Assembly (NCBI GenBank): GCA_038396585.1
Contig: CP121691.1
Coordinates: 3,162,001 to 3,226,000 of the forward strand
Length of the DNA: 64,000 nucleotides
Origin: Vallitaleaceae bacterium 9-2
GTDB taxonomy: Bacteria > Bacillota > Clostridia > Lachnospirales > Vallitaleaceae
Reading direction: 5' to 3'
Positions within the stretch are counted from its first letter, which is position 1. Every line of letters starts with the position of its first letter. This document shows positions 61,808 through 64,000 of this stretch, piece after piece. The position numbers were made by a program, and so were the translations under genes. The notes under the pieces are model-generated. The model had not been told where the DNA came from. It made no database searches and saw only the letters and a program-made list of their open reading frames with translations.

Positions 61808-63289
61808 TCAGTGTGTCGATTCCTTGACGCAGTTGCGCCCACTACTTTTTGCAAAATACAAAGCCTCATCTGTACGTTGGTATATATGGCGGAAGGTCTC
61901 ACCCATCTTGCGCTGTGCTACACCTACACTTACCGTGTATTTGCCTACAATCGGATGAATGGATTTTTCTATGGCACTACGTATTTTCTCTGCAACTTCT
62001 ATGGCACCTTTAATATCTGTATGCGAAAGCACCACCATAAACTCTTCACCACCTAGGCGAAAAATCACATCCGACTTTCGGCATGATTGCACCAATAAAT
62101 CCGCTGTGTGCTTTAGGACTTGATCCCCGATGGGATGTCCCCAATGGTCATTAATGTTTTTAAAATGGTCTAGGTCGACTATTAGCATAGACATATCAAT
62201 ATCATAGCGTTCTGCCTGTTCGATTTCTGTCCCTATAAATGTCTCAAGATGATACCGATTGTATAATCCTGTCAACTTATCTCGTACCGCCAAATTCGTC
62301 AGCGTCTCTTCAATCTTTTTCTGTTCTGTAACATCATAAAAATTCAGCAAAATCGCCTCTTTTCGCTGATAAATGCCGGATGAGACAGATACTTCCATAA
62401 TCACCGGATCTATTGTCCCAAAGGTCACTTCTAAGGCTCCCTTATCTTCTTCTTGAAGCAACTGTTCATATATCTGCTTCCACGAAACCTCGCTTTTCTT
62501 AAAAAGCTCTTCAATATGCTCCATCGACTTACTCACGCCTAAGCGCTCAAGTAAAACATCCCCACGTTCATTACGTGTAACTACTTTGCCCTCTTTTGAT
62601 AACATGAACATGGCGTTACGCATAATGTGAAAAAGCTTAACCATATTGGTGTTATTCTCCTGGGCCTCAATGTACCACTCTCGAATGGTTTGATGTGCTG
62701 GGACAAAGACATATACCAGCAAGATAACGCTACATATAATCATTAAATTCAAAAAGATGACCTGTAGTCTCTTAATCCACAAAAACGTCTCTCCCGCCTC
62801 CCAGACATACTGATTAACCATAGTATCCATATGCGCTAAAAAGTCATCTTCATAGATAAACACCTTCATCCGCGCTTCAAGCAATGTTTCTTGAGAAGCC
62901 GGTGTGATTCGACCAATGTTTTTTAATACATCCTGTGCACTGCTTATAAAAATACTTCGGGTAGGTTCAAACTTCTCAAGCATGTCTGCTATTGCCGCGC
63001 TTTGGTTTTCTTCAACGAGTTGCAAGTACTCACTTTCAAGAGACTGTATTGATCGATGTAATTCAACTGCATAGTGATCACGTACACTAACATCAAGATT
63101 TTCTCTCAGCATCGCCACATCTTTGGCAATCTTTTGACTGAGCATACGCTGTCGTCCTGCGATATTAATCACCTCTGAAACCTTGTCATAATCTGCACTT
63201 AACTTTGCTATTGACCATTGCCATATCAAAAAAAGTGCAATCAAGAAACATGAAGCAATAATAATTCGCCTTTCCACTTTTTTATACAT
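61808..63289 (-). CDS. Membrane diguanylate cyclase with PilJ-type sensor
   Basis: 493 residues. Membrane helices lie at about 11-29 and 178-200. The outside part has the PilJ/type IV pili methyl-accepting signature INIAGRQRMLSQKIAKDVAMLR, as in nitrate-sensor-like proteins. A PAS-like region (about 218-325) follows, then a GGDEF domain (from about 330, VRDKLTGLYNRYHLETF) with an intact active site GGEEF at 413-417. It should make c-di-GMP from two GTP in response to an outside cue. GGGGGG lies before the ATG. It stands alone between two terminators. Confidence 0.9.
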   Translation of the reverse strand: MYKKVERRIIIASCFLIALFLIWQWSIAKLSADYDKVSEVINIAGRQRMLSQKIAKDVAMLRENLDVSVRDHYAVELHRSIQSLESEYLQLVEENQSAAIADMLEKFEPTRSIFISSAQDVLKNIGRITPASQETLLEARMKVFIYEDDFLAHMDTMVNQYVWEAGETFLWIKRLQVIFLNLMIICSVILLVYVFVPAHQTIREWYIEAQENNTNMVKLFHIMRNAMFMLSKEGKVVTRNERGDVLLERLGVSKSMEHIEELFKKSEVSWKQIYEQLLQEEDKGALEVTFGTIDPVIMEVSVSSGIYQRKEAILLNFYDVTEQKKIEETLTNLAVRDKLTGLYNRYHLETFIGTEIEQAERYDIDMSMLIVDLDHFKNINDHWGHPIGDQVLKHTADLLVQSCRKSDVIFRLGGEEFMVVLSHTDIKGAIEVAEKIRSAIEKSIHPIVGKYTVSVGVAQRKMGETFRHIYQRTDEALYFAKSSGRNCVKESTH

Positions 63290-63374
63290 CGAAGCCCCCC
63301 TTATAGCAACAATTCATTTATTTCTATCATATCATATAAATCGGATTTTTTCCCTATTCAAGATTTAATTATAC

Positions 63375-63418
63375 AAAAAAAGATTATGCGATATGATTAT
63401 ACCGCATAATCTTTTTTC
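63375..63418 (-). terminator. Rho-independent terminator of the oxidoreductase gene
   Basis: AGATTATGCG pairs with CGCATAATCT, flanked by A-run and T-run, so it can act in both directions. On the minus strand it lies just after the stop codon of the oxidoreductase gene at 63436. Confidence 0.85.
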
Positions 63419-63435
63419 TTATATTCTTACCATCA

Positions 63436-64000
63436 TTACAATTTTATCGAGCACTTCTGTTCATGGGAAAAGAACGCCGCTTCCATGACTTTCATCACTT
63501 CAAGCGCTTGAGCGGAAGTTACACTAAGTGGCGCTTTACCTTCGATTGCATCAATCAAGCCATCATAAACTACCGTCAGGCTGTCAGTAACATCCATGGG
63601 CTCGCTTAGCTTAATTGTCTCTGTTGATTCACTACGCCTAGGCGCCATCGTCTTTGTCGGGCCTGCCTTAGTATAGACAATCTCATCTTCCCATGTGTTT
63701 TCTTTGTCAATACATCGAACAATCTGACCATGACAATCCCAATCATCAATTTGAAGGGTTCCTTGTGTTCCTAAAACATACCAACGCGGATGCGTTATAT
63801 AATTATTGGTTGAGACTTCCACTTGTGCACTAAGTCCACTTTCAAACGTCATCACCAATCGGAAGTTATCATCCACTTCAGGGTATTCGATGCTATACAT
63901 TTTACAATAGACATCAACAACCTTTTCAGGAATCATATGCATCAATTGGTCAATTAAATGCACACCCCAATCAAGCATCATTCCACCACCAAGGGATTTA
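63436..64000 (-). CDS. Gfo/Idh/MocA-family oxidoreductase (5' end beyond window)
   Basis: The frame is open to the right edge, where it reads KSLGGGMMLDWGVHLIDQL, the conserved G-G-G-x-x-x-D-x-G-x-H-x-x-D motif of the family C-terminal domain. The visible ATG codons are therefore internal and the NAD-binding domain lies outside the window. About 188 residues are seen, ending with the usual beta-sheet and helix (SAQALEVMKVMEAAFFSHEQ). It is probably a sugar or inositol dehydrogenase. Its substrate cannot be inferred. Confidence 0.85.
   Translation of the reverse strand, partial: KSLGGGMMLDWGVHLIDQLMHMIPEKVVDVYCKMYSIEYPEVDDNFRLVMTFESGLSAQVEVSTNNYITHPRWYVLGTQGTLQIDDWDCHGQIVRCIDKENTWEDEIVYTKAGPTKTMAPRRSESTETIKLSEPMDVTDSLTVVYDGLIDAIEGKAPLSVTSAQALEVMKVMEAAFFSHEQKCSIKL

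Noticed and set aside
63976-63981. ATG codons as the start of the right-edge oxidoreductase
   Set aside because: The frame continues upstream into the conserved GGG motif of the family, so these Met residues are internal.

Overview
The window reads as the chromosome of a low-GC, Gram-positive-type anaerobe of the Firmicutes, most likely a Clostridia/Lachnospirales relative of marine or sediment polysaccharide degraders (inference). Support comes from AT-rich sequence, strong GGAGG ribosome-binding sites, sigma-A type promoters, an SLH-domain S-layer protein, YesMN-type regulation and mannose-family PTS genes. Almost every gene is on the minus strand. The exceptions are a GntR regulator (60982-61698) and a broken IS21-type transposase start (19407-19523). 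No rRNA, tRNA or CRISPR was seen.

Layout. 1-3553: the 5' part of a very large secreted protein that runs off the left edge (FG-GAP-like calcium motifs, a fibronectin III domain). 3725-6430: a membrane-anchored nucleosidase with an Asp-to-Asn change in its catalytic site, a PAS-LytTR regulator and an aspartate-dehydrogenase-like protein. 6534-19023: a nine-gene carbohydrate operon. In transcription order it encodes a solute-binding lipoprotein, two ABC permeases, a cytoplasmic heparinase II/III-type lyase, a YesM-type kinase, a YesN-type regulator, an unrecognised 805-residue protein, an aldose-epimerase-like protein and a KdgF-like cupin. The logic is import of uronate oligosaccharides, cleavage in the cytoplasm and conversion of the unsaturated uronate. 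19024-19861: a gene-poor stretch with a terminator and the IS21 remnant.

19862-39922: a surface-polysaccharide locus. A first transcript carries an O-antigen ligase/polymerase, a PglF-type 4,6-dehydratase and a Wzz-like protein, closed by a terminator. A winged-helix regulator follows with its own promoter, then a small orphan prepilin-like gene. After these comes a long run with a PglE-type aminotransferase, PglC-type phosphoglycosyl transferase, GNAT acetyltransferase, two glycosyltransferases, WbpA/B/D/E homologues, a Wzy-like polymerase, a Cys-less asparagine-synthetase-like protein and a MurJ-family flippase. The predicted sugars are a diacetyl-bacillosamine-like residue and a 2,3-diacetamido-glucuronic acid.

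40212-47555: the S-layer protein, an EAL phosphodiesterase, an AraC/GyrI-type regulator and a chemoreceptor. 47665-60776: a second polysaccharide system. It includes a large secreted PL8 lyase (hyaluronate/chondroitin-lyase type), a serine hydrolase, and an operon for a mannose-family PTS (IIC, IID, IIB, IIA) with two cytoplasmic sulfatases and a PHP-domain protein. The divergent GntR/UTRA regulator sits across a shared promoter region with repeated A/T-rich elements. The simplest reading is extracellular depolymerisation of a sulfated glycosaminoglycan-like polymer, PTS uptake of small fragments and intracellular desulfation. 61808-64000: a PilJ-type diguanylate cyclase and the 3' part of a Gfo/Idh/MocA oxidoreductase that runs off the right edge.
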